Shown piece by piece: positions 51,668 through 60,994 of a stretch of DNA of 64,000 nt. Position numbers and translations under genes: made by a program. The stretch is from NCBI RefSeq assembly GCF_022347685.1, contig NZ_JAKRGF010000006.1, positions 62,001 to 126,000 on the forward strand, read 5' to 3'. A model generated the notes under the pieces. That model ran no database searches. It was not told the origin of the DNA and saw nothing but the letters and a program-made list of their open reading frames with translations. This DNA comes from Thalassobius sp. Cn5-15. GTDB lineage: Bacteria > Pseudomonadota > Alphaproteobacteria > Rhodobacterales > Rhodobacteraceae. How positions within the stretch are numbered: the first letter of the stretch is position 1; each line of letters starts with the position of its first letter.

Positions 51668-52633
51668 TCACGGCACCAAAACGAGTTTGCCCACCGCGCC
51701 GCGATTGAGGATGCGCGCCAGAACATCTGCTGCCTCTACCAGCGGATAGCGCCCTTCGATCAGAGGTTTGATCTGCCCTTTGCGGTACCAGCCCATCAGT
51801 TCCATCATATTGGCGACGTAAACCTGTGGCTCCGCCTTGGTGAAATTGCCCCAGAACACACCAACGACGGCAAATTCTTTCACCAATGCCAGATTAACCG
51901 GAAACTGTGGGATCTCGCCACTGGCAAAGCCTATGACCAACAATCGTCCATTGCGCGCCATTAGCCGTGCGCAGGTGTCAAACACCTCGCCGCCGACCAC
52001 GTCAAAGGTGACGTCAACGCCGTTGCCATCGGTCAGCCGTTTTACATCATCGCGTAAGGCGTCATAGCCTATCACCTCATCGGCACCGGCATCACGGGCG
52101 ATCTGTTGCTTTGCCTCGCTCGAGGCGACAGCGATGACCCGCGCGCCCATCAGCTTGCCGATCTGCACGGCCGCCAGGCCTGTTGCCCCCGCCGCACCCA
52201 GCACCAGCAATGTTTCACCTGCCTGCAATTGCGCTCGCTGTTTCAGCGCGTGATGAGAGGTGCCATAGGCCACCATCAGCGCACACATTTCTGCCGCATC
52301 TGCATCGCCGATCGGGAAGGTTGCGCGCGCATCCACTGCAACCTGAGAAGCATAACCGCCCAACTGCGGGATCGCGCCTAGGCGGTCACCGACTTTTATG
52401 CCTTTCACCTCTGAACCGACCGCGGTCACCTTGCCCACCACTTCCATGCCGGGAATGAAAGGGCAGGGTGGTTTCATCTGATAAAGTCCCTGCACCAGCA
52501 ATCCGTCGGGGTAGTTGATACCTGCGGCTTCAACCTCGATCACCACCTGACGGTTTGTGGGTGTTGGATCTGCATGCTCTTCAACGCGCAGATCTTCTAG
52601 CGCCCCGAAGGCATGGCAAGTGACAGCTTTCAT
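51668..52633 (-). CDS. NADPH:quinone oxidoreductase family protein (MDR)
   Basis: The 321-residue medium-chain reductase lacks the zinc ligands of alcohol dehydrogenases and has the quinone-reductase traits: AGINYPDGLLVQGLYQMKPP, FIPGMEVVGKV, and the cofactor loop LVLGAAGATGLAAVQIGKL. NADPH preference is suggested by AxxGA plus VASSEAKQQIA. It could reduce quinones or enoyl-CoA-like compounds; relatives beside acyl-CoA operons favour the latter. A structured RNA-like element lies 130-220 bases upstream on the same strand. Confidence 0.88.
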   Translation of the reverse strand: MKAVTCHAFGALEDLRVEEHADPTPTNRQVVIEVEAAGINYPDGLLVQGLYQMKPPCPFIPGMEVVGKVTAVGSEVKGIKVGDRLGAIPQLGGYASQVAVDARATFPIGDADAAEMCALMVAYGTSHHALKQRAQLQAGETLLVLGAAGATGLAAVQIGKLMGARVIAVASSEAKQQIARDAGADEVIGYDALRDDVKRLTDGNGVDVTFDVVGGEVFDTCARLMARNGRLLVIGFASGEIPQFPVNLALVKEFAVVGVFWGNFTKAEPQVYVANMMELMGWYRKGQIKPLIEGRYPLVEAADVLARILNRGAVGKLVLVP

Positions 52634-52761
52634 TTTTGGATCCCTCCCTTTCCTCGCGCTCAGGCTGGCGCAAGTGACAGGCGTTCCGCAAGGTGTGATC
52701 GGGTCTGTGGTTGTTTCACCTTACGGCAGGTGTGGGCGTGAGGCAGGAACAAGGCCTGCGG

Positions 52762-52890
52762 AAACAAAAGCACCCGGCCAGCCGTGCTGTCCGGGTGCTA
52801 CCCCTAATATCGGAAGGGGTCGCGACAAAGGGCTCCTCCCTTCCCTGAGTCGCGGATGTTTGATTCGCAGTTAGACTTTAGCCTAACATA
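52762..52890 (-). ncRNA. Candidate structured RNA upstream of the quinone oxidoreductase gene
   Basis: Three consecutive hairpins occur: AGCACCCGG/CCGGGTGCT (52769-52799), ACCCCT/AGGGGT (52800-52820), and CGCGAC/GTCGCG (52821-52854), the last enclosing AAGGG-CTCCT-CCCTT. Read on the minus strand they end in GGGTGCTTTTGTTT, an intrinsic terminator. A further inverted repeat GTTAG/CTAAC lies at 52870-52887. This could be a small RNA or a regulated leader; I do not match it to 6S, SRP, tmRNA or a known riboswitch. Confidence 0.5.
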
Positions 52891-52985
52891 CCCAAAACTA
52901 CCTAGTCCCTTTCCCGCGCTACGGCATTTTCTCGCCTCTTGCGGGCATTTATCGGGAATCGGTCCGATGGGGACGTCAATAAAAC

Positions 52986-53013
52986 CGTAACGTCGAATTT
53001 AAGCGACGTTACG
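52986..53013. repeat. Palindrome in the gap before the SDR operon
   Basis: CGTAACGTCG and CGACGTTACG are perfect 10-bp inverted repeats around AATTTAAG. They could be an operator for the SDR operon 280 bases downstream or a hairpin. The remaining sequence from 53014 to 53291 contains no frame I can support. Confidence 0.45.
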
Positions 53014-53291
53014 TCTCTTATTGGCGGAATCCTTGCTGGAGTCAAATGCGCAGCCTAACGTCTGGTCGAAAACCGTGAAAAGTTGCGTCCTAGAGGGAGG
53101 AGGCGCACTGGATTCGACGCCCAAAGGTGGTGCGGCAACTCCGTTGGGTTGTGTTCTGCCAGCGTGCTGCATCGCGATAAATCCTGTGCCTGCGATCATG
53201 TAAATGCTTCGCCCCCCTTCCAACCGCATAAACGATCAGGGCCGAGGTGTAGCACCCCTCCCGCTGCGTTGCATGAATTCGGAGAAGACAG

Positions 53292-54260
53292 ATGAGTGAT
53301 GTAAGGTATGACGGCCAGGTGGCCATTGTAAGCGGCGCCGGAGCAGGTTTGGGACGCAGCCATGCGCTGGGTCTGGCAGCGCGCGGCGCCACAGTGGTGG
53401 TGAATGATTTGGGTGGCAGTTTGGATGGCAGCGACGCAGGGTCAGAGGCGGCACAAGCTGTCGTGTCTGAGATTGAGGCTCTAGGCGGTACCGCAATGGC
53501 GAACGGTGCTGATGTATCGGACGAGGTGCAGGTGCGCGCGATGGTCGATGGGGTAATCGACGCCTACGGCCGTATCGATATCTTGGTGAACAACGCTGGC
53601 ATTCTGCGCGACAAAACATTCTCCAAAATGGCGATGGCCGATTTCCAGACAGTGGTGGATGTCCATCTGATTGGCAGCGCCAACTGCTCTCACGCGGTTT
53701 GGCCGCATATGGTGAATCAGGGCTACGGCCGTATTTTGTTCACCACCTCAGCCTCGGGCCTTTATGGCAACTTCGGTCAGTCGAACTATGGTGCGGCGAA
53801 GTCCGCGATGCTGGGATTGATGAACGCCCTGTCGATTGAGGGGGCAAAGTTCAATATTCGCGCCAATATGCTGGCGCCTTCGGCTGCCACGCGGATGACG
53901 GAAAATCTGTTGTCGGCGGATGTGCTGGCCCTGATGCAGCCGGAAACTATCACTCCCGGTGTGCTGGCGCTGGTCAGTGCGGATGCGCCGACCAAGATGA
54001 TCCTTGGCGCAGGTGCAGGGTGTTTTGCTGAGGTGCAGGTGCGTGAAACCACTGGCGTGGCCTTGGGTGATGAACAGATGACGCCAGAGGCGGTGCTGGC
54101 GGCGATGGATCAGATCCGCGATCCCGACGGCGCAGCCCCTGTCGAACATGCCTTCGCCCAAACCCGTAAATTCGTCCGCATGGCGGCGGCGGCGCGGGGC
54201 CTGCCTCTGCCGTGGAATGACGAACCTCTGTTGAAAGGACGCGCGAATGAGCAACCCTGA
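53292..54260 (+). CDS. SDR dehydrogenase, 3-hydroxyacyl-CoA type
   Basis: The 322-residue short-chain dehydrogenase shows the NAD-binding VSGAGAGLGRSHALGLAARG, VNNAGILRDKTFSKM, and the catalytic Ser, Tyr and Lys in TTSASGLYGNFGQSNYGAAKS. It resembles the dehydrogenase domain of peroxisomal multifunctional enzyme type 2, so oxidation of 3-hydroxyacyl-CoA is likely. The next two genes, a phosphotransferase of the ACAD10/11 kind and a PaaI thioesterase, support an acyl-CoA catabolic operon. The 3' end overlaps the next gene by 14 bases. Confidence 0.88.
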   Translation: MSDVRYDGQVAIVSGAGAGLGRSHALGLAARGATVVVNDLGGSLDGSDAGSEAAQAVVSEIEALGGTAMANGADVSDEVQVRAMVDGVIDAYGRIDILVNNAGILRDKTFSKMAMADFQTVVDVHLIGSANCSHAVWPHMVNQGYGRILFTTSASGLYGNFGQSNYGAAKSAMLGLMNALSIEGAKFNIRANMLAPSAATRMTENLLSADVLALMQPETITPGVLALVSADAPTKMILGAGAGCFAEVQVRETTGVALGDEQMTPEAVLAAMDQIRDPDGAAPVEHAFAQTRKFVRMAAAARGLPLPWNDEPLLKGRANEQP

Positions 54261-55266
54261 CTTGGATATTGATGCTGTTGGCCGCTATCTGGCGGATCGC
54301 ATCGAGGGCCTCACCCTGCCGCTGAGCGCGGAGAAGTTCGCGGTAGGGCAGTCAAACCCAACCTTCCGCCTCAGCAGTGGTGAGAGATCATGGGTCTTGC
54401 GGCGCAAACCGCCGGGGGTGTTGTTGAAATCCGCCCATGCGGTGGATCGCGAATTTCGCGTGCAGCGCGCCCTTGCCAGCAGCGATGTGCCGGTGCCAGC
54501 GATGTATCACCTCTGCGAAGACGACAGCGTGATTGGGTCTGCTTTCTACGTGATGGAAGAGATCAAGGGGCGTCATTTTGATGACCCCCGCCTGAAAGGC
54601 ATCGCTATACCCGACCGTATGGCCTTCTTTGAAGAGATAAATCGTGTGTTGGCGGCGATCCATTCGATCGACCTTCGCGCAGTGGGGCTGCAGGACTATG
54701 GGCCGGATGGTAATTACTACCGACGTCAGATTGACCGCTGGGTGAAACAATACCGCGCTTCGGAAACCGAGGTCATCGCCCCGATGGAAGAGTTGATCAA
54801 ATGGCTGGATCAGAACATCCCGGCAGAGGACGGCCAGCGCACGCTGGTGCATGGCGACTATCGCATCGACAACATGCTGTTTGATTCAGACAGCGCGCGC
54901 TGCTTGGCCGTGCTGGACTGGGAGTTGAGCACAACAGGTCACCCCTATGCCGATCTGGCCGCAGTGATCATGCAATGGCAGATGCCCCCTGGCGGTGAAG
55001 GGCGCGGTCTGGCAGGTGTGGATCGCAATGCCGAAGGCCTGATCAGCGATCAGGCCTTTATCGACATGTATTGCCAGCGCCGTGGATTGGCGGGGATTGA
55101 TCGGTTCGGGTTCTATCTGTCCTTCGCCTTCTTCCGGATGGCGGCGATCCTGCAGGGCGTTTATAAACGGGCGCTGGATGGCAATGCGTCGGACCCCGGA
55201 CGGGCCAAGACTTTTGGCGCTTATGTTACAGTTTTTGCCCAAAACGGACTGAAAGCAGCGGAGTAA
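54247..55266 (+). CDS. Phosphotransferase (APH) family protein, ACAD10/11 type
   Basis: The 339-residue kinase-fold protein has FAVGQSNPTFRLSSGERSWVLRRKPPG (nucleotide-binding Lys region), LVHGDYRIDNMLFD with the catalytic Asp, and AVLDWELSTTGHPYADLA with the Mg-binding Asp. It matches the aminoglycoside-phosphotransferase-like domain of acyl-CoA dehydrogenases 10 and 11, which phosphorylates 4-hydroxyacyl-CoA. That activity with the neighbouring SDR and thioesterase suggests use of hydroxy fatty acids or lactones. It overlaps the SDR gene by 14 bases. Confidence 0.9.
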   Translation: MSNPDLDIDAVGRYLADRIEGLTLPLSAEKFAVGQSNPTFRLSSGERSWVLRRKPPGVLLKSAHAVDREFRVQRALASSDVPVPAMYHLCEDDSVIGSAFYVMEEIKGRHFDDPRLKGIAIPDRMAFFEEINRVLAAIHSIDLRAVGLQDYGPDGNYYRRQIDRWVKQYRASETEVIAPMEELIKWLDQNIPAEDGQRTLVHGDYRIDNMLFDSDSARCLAVLDWELSTTGHPYADLAAVIMQWQMPPGGEGRGLAGVDRNAEGLISDQAFIDMYCQRRGLAGIDRFGFYLSFAFFRMAAILQGVYKRALDGNASDPGRAKTFGAYVTVFAQNGLKAAE

Positions 55267-55268
55267 GC

Positions 55269-55694
55269 ATGGTTGATAACGCGTATTCCATTGCCGCGGC
55301 CCTGCGCGAAGAGCCATATGCCTTTCAGCAGTTGGTCGGTTTTGAGGTCACCGGTTGGTCCGAGGGTTTCGCGCAGGTGGAACTGGAGCTGGGTGAGAAA
55401 CACGGCAACCGCTATGGAATCCCGCACGGCGGGCTGCATGCGACACTGATTGATACCGCGATGGGGTTCTGCGGCAGCTACACTGGCGATCCGACGAACC
55501 GTCAGTTGGTGATGACCCTGTCGATGACGGTGAACTATCTGGGGCAGGTGCAGGGCAACCGTCTAATCGCCACCGCGCGGCGGACGGGCGGTGGGCGGTC
55601 CACCTATTTTGCCGAGGCGTTGATCAGGGATGATCTGGGCAATGATATCGCCAGCGGTGTCGGGACATTTCGGTTGCGCGGTAAGAAAAATTAA
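55269..55694 (+). CDS. PaaI family thioesterase
   Basis: The 141-residue hot-dog-fold protein shows YGIPHGGLHATLIDTAMGFCG, the PaaI active-site helix with the HGG turn and catalytic Asp, and MTVNYLGQVQGNRLIATAR. Such enzymes hydrolyse acyl-CoA, often rescuing CoA from dead-end intermediates. The start is 2 bases after the phosphotransferase stop, completing a three-gene acyl-CoA operon. A GC-rich hairpin just after the stop (55700-55723) may end the transcript. Confidence 0.9.
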   Translation: MVDNAYSIAAALREEPYAFQQLVGFEVTGWSEGFAQVELELGEKHGNRYGIPHGGLHATLIDTAMGFCGSYTGDPTNRQLVMTLSMTVNYLGQVQGNRLIATARRTGGGRSTYFAEALIRDDLGNDIASGVGTFRLRGKKN

Positions 55695-55856
55695 TTCCAC
55701 CGGGTCACGAAGTGATCCGGTTCGTGCCGACCCCGCCCCAAGGGCGGGCACGATCTTGCAACGTTGCGATTGAGGCGATGTTTCGAGTGTGTCGAGGGTA
55801 TTGCCTAATTCAACTCTGCCCTCGGGCTCGGGCACGAACCTACCGTTTCCCACAAA

Positions 55857-55878
55857 AAAGGGGCCACGCGCCCCCTTT
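55857..55878 (-). terminator. Terminator of the Usp/SulP operon
   Basis: On the minus strand AAAGGGG...CCCCTTT is followed by TTTTTTGTG, 22 bases after the universal stress protein stop. Confidence 0.85.
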
Positions 55879-55900
55879 CCATCCCAGCAATAGCGCCAGT

Positions 55901-56752
55901 TTATTTCATCAGCAGCACCGGCACCTTGCAGGTGCGGATCATCGCCGTAGTGGTCGATCCGATGATCATCGCGCGGATGCGCGAATGGCCGTATGCGCCC
56001 ATCACCAGCATGTCGTGACCGTCCGCTTCAATCAGATCGGCCAGTGCGACCTCGGGCTGGCCTTCGACCACTTTCACCTCTGCTGCGTGCCCGCCCGCGG
56101 CCAGCGTGGCCTTGGCATCTTCCAGACCTTTGGCAACTACATCAGAAGGTTTACCTACAGTGACAACGGTGCAGGCCAAACCGGCAAATAGCGGATGGCG
56201 CGCTACGTAGTCCACCGCCTTCATTGCGCTGCTGCCACCATCAAAGGCGATCAGTACTTTCTCGATCGGCTGAAACTCGCGGTTTGCCACAAACACTGGT
56301 TTGGTCGTCGCACGCGCCACACGTTCCAGATTGGATCCAAGGTGCTTCTTAGCAAAATCCGCCTTCTCTCCACGCTTGCCGATAACCACCAGATCGGCGT
56401 TACCTTCCATGGTTTCGACGGTCTCTACCATATCACCAAGGCGCAGATGCGGATGCACTTCGGCTACGCCGTCTTTTGCGATCAGGGCCTGCGCATCCTC
56501 TAGGATCGCGCGACCCTGCGCCTGCGCCAGCTTGGCGCGTTGCGCGTCCAGCTCTGCCAGTTCGCCCATGATCTTGGACCGTGCGCCCAGACGCAGGTTG
56601 CCGCTTAGATCCTCGGACCCGCCATCGCGGCGGCCCAGAACGTGGTATAGATCGACAGAGGCGCCAATGCGTCCGGCAATCCATGCGATGTGGTGGCAGA
56701 CCGATTCAGAATAGGCAGAGCCATCCACCAGTGCGAAGATTTTCTTGCTCAT
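55901..56752 (-). CDS. Universal stress protein, tandem UspA domains
   Basis: About 283 residues form two UspA domains. The first starts KKIFALVDGSAYSESVCHH; the second starts EKVLIAFDGGSSAMKAVDYV and ends with DMLVMGAYGHSRIRAMIIGSTTTAMIR, the ATP-binding G-2x-G-9x-G(S/T) loop. The ATG at 56752 is preferred to 56761 because AAGGA lies 8 bases before it. It follows the SulP stop by 11 bases, so the two are co-transcribed; Usp proteins often accompany anion transporters. Confidence 0.9.
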   Translation of the reverse strand: MSKKIFALVDGSAYSESVCHHIAWIAGRIGASVDLYHVLGRRDGGSEDLSGNLRLGARSKIMGELAELDAQRAKLAQAQGRAILEDAQALIAKDGVAEVHPHLRLGDMVETVETMEGNADLVVIGKRGEKADFAKKHLGSNLERVARATTKPVFVANREFQPIEKVLIAFDGGSSAMKAVDYVARHPLFAGLACTVVTVGKPSDVVAKGLEDAKATLAAGGHAAEVKVVEGQPEVALADLIEADGHDMLVMGAYGHSRIRAMIIGSTTTAMIRTCKVPVLLMK

Positions 56753-56763
56753 GTCACTCATCC

Positions 56764-58248
56764 TTAGTGGGCCATCAGTTTGTCCATCGCGCCGGGCTTG
56801 TCATGTTCGCCCAAGCGGTCAACGATGGTTTTAGAGGCTTCGTTCATGCCGATAATTTCAACCTCGGCGCCATCACGACGGAACTTCAGCACCGCCATGT
56901 CCAGCGCGGCAACCGACGAAATGTCCCAGATGTGGGCGCGGCTGACGTCGATGACGACCTTTTCCAGCGCTTCCTTGAAATCAAACGCCTTCATGAAATC
57001 CTCAGACGAGGCAAAGAACAGTTGGCCGTGAATGATATAGGTGCGGATACGGCCATCCTCTGACAGTTCAGTGCTGACGGCAAACAGCTGCGCGATCTTC
57101 CACGCAAAGAACAGGCCTGACAACAGAACGCCGACCAGAACACCAATGGCAAGGTTGTGGGTGAAGACAACGAAGACCACCGTGGCCACCATCACGATGG
57201 ACGACGATGCAGGATGTTCACGCAGATTAGTGATCGACGACCAGCTGAAGGTGCCGACAGACACCATAATCATGATCGCCACCAGTGCGGCCATCGGGAT
57301 GAGGCCCACGATGTCGTCAAGGAACACAACAAGGATCAATAGAACCACGCCCGCGATGAAGCAGGACAGGCGACCACGACCGCCGGACTTTACGTTGATC
57401 ATAGACTGGCCGATCATCGCGCAGCCCGCCATGCCACCGATGAAACCGGTCGCTACGTTGGCGACGCCCTGGCCGATGCATTCTTGGTTCTTGTCCGAGG
57501 TGGTGTCGGTCAGATCATCAACAAGGTTCTGTGTCATCAAGCTTTCCAGCAGGCCAACCGCGGCCACAGCTGCGGAATAGGGCAGGATGATCATCAGGGT
57601 TTCAAGGTTAAGCGGGATATCCGGGATCAGGAACATCGGCAGGGTGTCGGGCAGCTCCCCCATGTCGCTTACGGTGCGCAGGTCCAGACCCAGCCACAGC
57701 GAAATCGCGGTCAGGACCACGATACAGACCAGCGGCGAGGGAATGGATTTTGTCAGCAGCGGGAAGGTATAGATGATCAACAGACCGGCGGCGACCATCA
57801 CATAGGTCAGCTGCGGCACGTCGATCAGCTCTGGCAACTGCGCCATAAAGATCAGGATCGCCAACGCGTTTACAAAACCGGTCATCACCGACCGGCTGAC
57901 AAAGCGCATGACATAGCCCAGCTTCAACAGACCAGCGCCCACCTGCAGGACACCAGCCAGAACCGTTGCGGCCAAGAGGTACTGTAGCCCGTGATCTTTC
58001 ACCAGCGTCACCATAAGTACCGCAGTCGCTGCCGTGGCGGCAGAGATCATGCCCGGGCGTCCGCCGACAAGCGCGGTGATCACCGCAATCGAGAAGGACG
58101 CATACAGCCCCACCTTGGGGTCCACGCCTGCGATGATCGAAAAGGCAATCGCCTCGGGGATCAGCGCCAGCGCCACCACCAGACCTGACAAGAGGTCGGC
58201 GCGGATGTTTCCGAACCATTCGTGTTTGTAATTGGATAGCAGCATCAT
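56764..58248 (-). CDS. SulP family anion transporter with STAS domain
   Basis: The 494-residue membrane protein has the SulP N-terminus ([21 protein letters not shown]), about ten to twelve helices, and a C-terminal cytoplasmic STAS domain (~residues 400-485; [20 protein letters not shown]). Substrates in the family are sulfate, bicarbonate and dicarboxylates; sequence does not decide. [22 protein letters not shown] is a conserved loop. GGAGG 5 bases before the ATG at 58248 sets the start, though the frame is open to 58425. Confidence 0.9.
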   Translation of the reverse strand: MMLLSNYKHEWFGNIRADLLSGLVVALALIPEAIAFSIIAGVDPKVGLYASFSIAVITALVGGRPGMISAATAATAVLMVTLVKDHGLQYLLAATVLAGVLQVGAGLLKLGYVMRFVSRSVMTGFVNALAILIFMAQLPELIDVPQLTYVMVAAGLLIIYTFPLLTKSIPSPLVCIVVLTAISLWLGLDLRTVSDMGELPDTLPMFLIPDIPLNLETLMIILPYSAAVAAVGLLESLMTQNLVDDLTDTTSDKNQECIGQGVANVATGFIGGMAGCAMIGQSMINVKSGGRGRLSCFIAGVVLLILVVFLDDIVGLIPMAALVAIMIMVSVGTFSWSSITNLREHPASSSIVMVATVVFVVFTHNLAIGVLVGVLLSGLFFAWKIAQLFAVSTELSEDGRIRTYIIHGQLFFASSEDFMKAFDFKEALEKVVIDVSRAHIWDISSVAALDMAVLKFRRDGAEVEIIGMNEASKTIVDRLGEHDKPGAMDKLMAH

Positions 58249-58532
58249 CAGCCTCCGGTGCCGGGCCACCGCTGCGGTGGCCGGGGTGCATATGTTGTCC
58301 TGTTCGCAGGATAGGGGCGCATTCGGCCCAAAATCGCGTTTGGGCCGCTTATATAAGGGGGTGGTTAGATCGCAACCCCCAGCGGCGCTTGTGGCGGGGA
58401 CAGTGCGAACACTGTCGCCGTGCAATCACAGAAGATGGCGTGCTTGCGCAGGAATGCGGTGAAACCACACGATAACTTGCCTGTTGCTCTCCCTCTGAGT
58501 GTAGTAGCTTTGTGGCATGACAGGAGACATTT

Positions 58533-58874
58533 ATGACACCATTTTTGAAGGCTGCTCTGATCGCCGCTTGCTGCCTGCCCGCCACCGCTTTTGCCCTTAG
58601 TGATGAATACTCTCAGGCAGGGCAGAATTTGGGGCTGGCCCGCACTTGCCTGACTTATGAAGGAGATATGTCCCTCTATCCGCATTTTGAGCAGAAGATG
58701 ATTGAGCGGAGCGCCTATGAGTTTGACAACGGTTACGCCGACGCCGCGAACCCTAAAGAGGTGAAAGAACATCTGGAAATCCTGCGCCCTTCTGTGCCTG
58801 ACAGTCTGCCAGATGAGGTGCCTGAGTATGTCGCCAACTGGTGCAGTGATCTGCGTAAAAAAGCGGGCCGGTGA
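58533..58874 (+). CDS. Small exported protein of unknown function
   Basis: The 113-residue product has a signal peptide (MTPFLKAALIAACCLPATAFA) and a mature part of ~92 residues with two cysteines (LARTCLTYEGDMS; YVANWCSDLRKK) that could form a disulfide in the periplasm. GGAGAC precedes the ATG. I do not recognise a family. A terminator follows. It lies alone between the SulP promoter region and the LuxR regulator. Confidence 0.75.
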   Translation: MTPFLKAALIAACCLPATAFALSDEYSQAGQNLGLARTCLTYEGDMSLYPHFEQKMIERSAYEFDNGYADAANPKEVKEHLEILRPSVPDSLPDEVPEYVANWCSDLRKKAGR

Positions 58875-58890
58875 TATAGCACTAACGAAA

Positions 58891-58910
58891 AAGAGGCCTG
58901 CGGGCCTCTT
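58891..58910. terminator. Terminator between small exported protein and LuxR gene
   Basis: AAGAGGCC / GGCCTCTT stem with 4-base loop, flanked by AAAA on the left and TTCTT on the right, suited to both convergent genes. Confidence 0.85.
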
Positions 58911-58944
58911 TTCTTGTGTGGTGGCTGTTCTGCTGCGCAGAGAA

Positions 58945-59514
58945 TTAACCCCCTTGGCGCGGTTCGCTTTCGCCGTTGAAACCGGACAGACGGGCGAGAA
59001 GAACCGCGACGTTCTTCACTTCAAACTTCTTTAACAGCCGGGCGCGCACATCCTCAATGGTGCGCGGCGACAGTTCCAGAACCTGTGCAATCTCCTTGCT
59101 GGTGCGGCCACGGCTCAGCCACATCAGAACCTCACGTTCGCGCGGTGTCAGGCTGGGACCGGTGGGTTTTTGGTCAATCGGCGAAAAGCTCAGCACGATC
59201 TGCGACAGCGGATCCTGTGGCGTCAGGGTACGGGCACGGAAACGGACCCAAATGCGGTTGCCATCGGCGCAGCGCATAATACGCTCATCAGTATAAGGGT
59301 GCGACTGACGCAGTGGGCCCAGACCGATATCACGCACCTGATGAAACTCCTGATCGGTGCCATACAGCAAGCGGAAGCTTTGGCCGATCAGCTGCTCTTT
59401 GGTGTAGCCGAACATATCGGCAAAGGTCTGGTTACAGCTGCGGATGACCCGCTGTTCGGTCAGGGCCAATCCCATCGGCGCCTGCTCAAAGGCGAGTTTT
59501 TCAAGGTCTTGCAT
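58945..59514 (-). CDS. PAS-LuxR transcriptional regulator
   Basis: The 189-residue protein has an N-terminal PAS domain (residues ~5-110: APMGLALTEQRVIRSCNQTF; GQSFRLLYGTDQEF) and a C-terminal LuxR helix-turn-helix (LTPREREVLMWLSRGRTSKEIAQVLELSPRTIEDVRARLL). There is no receiver domain, so it senses a small ligand or redox state directly. It is divergent from the deacylase-ABC operon, with about 110 bases between starts, and is the likely regulator of that operon. This regulatory link is inferred from position. Confidence 0.87.
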   Translation of the reverse strand: MQDLEKLAFEQAPMGLALTEQRVIRSCNQTFADMFGYTKEQLIGQSFRLLYGTDQEFHQVRDIGLGPLRQSHPYTDERIMRCADGNRIWVRFRARTLTPQDPLSQIVLSFSPIDQKPTGPSLTPREREVLMWLSRGRTSKEIAQVLELSPRTIEDVRARLLKKFEVKNVAVLLARLSGFNGESEPRQGG

Positions 59515-59622
59515 AAGTCACCATGTTCAGAGTCTCGAGTCACCGCAATGATACGGTATTGGCACCGTAATATTCTGTAAAGCATAGTTTTTCCACCCAG
59601 TTTTATTAACGAGGGCCAAAAA

Positions 59623-60978
59623 ATGTCTGAAAACGACTCTACAACCCACCTGCCTGTCGCAAAATCAGCCGCTGCGGAATGTGCAGACTTGGCACATCAA
59701 CTGGCCCGTGAACTGGAACAGCGTCGTGATGAACTGATCCTCCTGACGCAGGATCTGATCCGTATCCCGACGCTCAATCCTCCCGGAGATTGCTACCGCG
59801 ATATTTGTGACTATCTGGCGAAGAGATTGAAAAATAGTGGCTTTTCGGTGGAAATGATCCGCGCCCACGGCACCCCCGGTGATTGCGAACAATACCCGCG
59901 CTGGAACGTTGTCGCCCGTCGTGAGGGCGGTGCACCTGGCGAATGTGTGCATTTCAACAGCCATATTGATGTGGTGGATGTTGGGCGTGGCTGGACCACG
60001 GATCCCTTTGGTGGCGAATTGAAGGACGGCAAGATTTATGGCCGTGGGGCCTGTGACATGAAGGGCGGACTGGCCGCCTCAATTGTTGCGGTCGAGGCAT
60101 TTTTGGCGATTTGTCCCGAATTTCATGGCGCGATTGAAATCAGCGGTACTGCGGATGAGGAATCAGGCGGCTTCGGCGGCGTCGCCTATCTGGCGCAGCA
60201 GGGGTATTTCGCCCCGACCCGTGTGCAGCACGTAATCATCCCCGAACCGTTGAATAAAGACCGCATCTGTCTGGGTCATCGTGGGGTCTGGTGGGCGGAG
60301 ATTGAGACCTTTGGCGAAATCGCCCATGGCTCTATGCCGTTCCTTGGTGATTGCGCGGTGCGCCACATGGGCGCTGTGGTGCAGGAAATGGAGGCAAGTC
60401 TGTTCCCAGCGCTTGCCCAGAAACGCACGGATATGCCTGTGGTGCCCGAAGGGGCGAAGCAATCTACGCTCAACATTAACTCTCTGCACGGTGGACAGGC
60501 AGAGCTGCCCGAAGGGTTCACCGGATTGCCCAGTCCGGTTGTACCTGACAGCTGCCGTATGGTTATAGATCGACGCTTCCTCATCGAAGAGGATATAGAC
60601 GCAGTACAAGAAGAGGTTATGCAGGTGTTGCGCACCGTTGAGGCTCAGCGTGACAGTTTTCGTTATGAGGTCAAAGAACTGCACCGCGTTCTGCCGACCA
60701 TGACGCAGAAAACGGCACCAGTTGTTGAAACGGTGGCAAAAGCAATTGCACAAACCCTTGGAAAAGATGCAGAATATGTCGTGTCGCCGGGGACGTATGA
60801 TCAAAAGCACATTGATCGCATCGGCAAATTGCACAACTGTATTGCTTATGGGCCGGGCATTTTGGATCTGGCCCACAAGCCAGACGAATATGTCGGGGTC
60901 GAGGATATGCTCGATTCTGCGAATGTAATGGGCCGCTCATTGATTGATCTGCTGGTAAAACCAGAGGCGACGGCCTGA
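59623..60978 (+). CDS. M20 family deacylase (ArgE/DapE-like)
   Basis: The 451-residue zinc amidohydrolase shows VHFNSHIDVVDVG with metal His and Asp, YGRGACDMKGGLAAS with the bridging Asp, and GTADEESGGFGG with the catalytic Glu-Glu. It is the acetylornithine deacetylase / succinyl-diaminopimelate desuccinylase group, hydrolysing N-acyl amino acids. It heads an operon with a family 5 solute-binding protein and dipeptide-type permeases, so it probably deacylates the imported compound. Exact substrate unknown. Confidence 0.9.
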   Translation: MSENDSTTHLPVAKSAAAECADLAHQLARELEQRRDELILLTQDLIRIPTLNPPGDCYRDICDYLAKRLKNSGFSVEMIRAHGTPGDCEQYPRWNVVARREGGAPGECVHFNSHIDVVDVGRGWTTDPFGGELKDGKIYGRGACDMKGGLAASIVAVEAFLAICPEFHGAIEISGTADEESGGFGGVAYLAQQGYFAPTRVQHVIIPEPLNKDRICLGHRGVWWAEIETFGEIAHGSMPFLGDCAVRHMGAVVQEMEASLFPALAQKRTDMPVVPEGAKQSTLNINSLHGGQAELPEGFTGLPSPVVPDSCRMVIDRRFLIEEDIDAVQEEVMQVLRTVEAQRDSFRYEVKELHRVLPTMTQKTAPVVETVAKAIAQTLGKDAEYVVSPGTYDQKHIDRIGKLHNCIAYGPGILDLAHKPDEYVGVEDMLDSANVMGRSLIDLLVKPEATA

Positions 60979-60994
60979 AAACAGGGAGAAGGCA

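Noticed and set aside
52762-52890. 6S RNA, SRP RNA or tmRNA
   Set aside because: The long bubble of 6S, the GGAAG loop of SRP RNA and the tRNA-like end of tmRNA are all missing.
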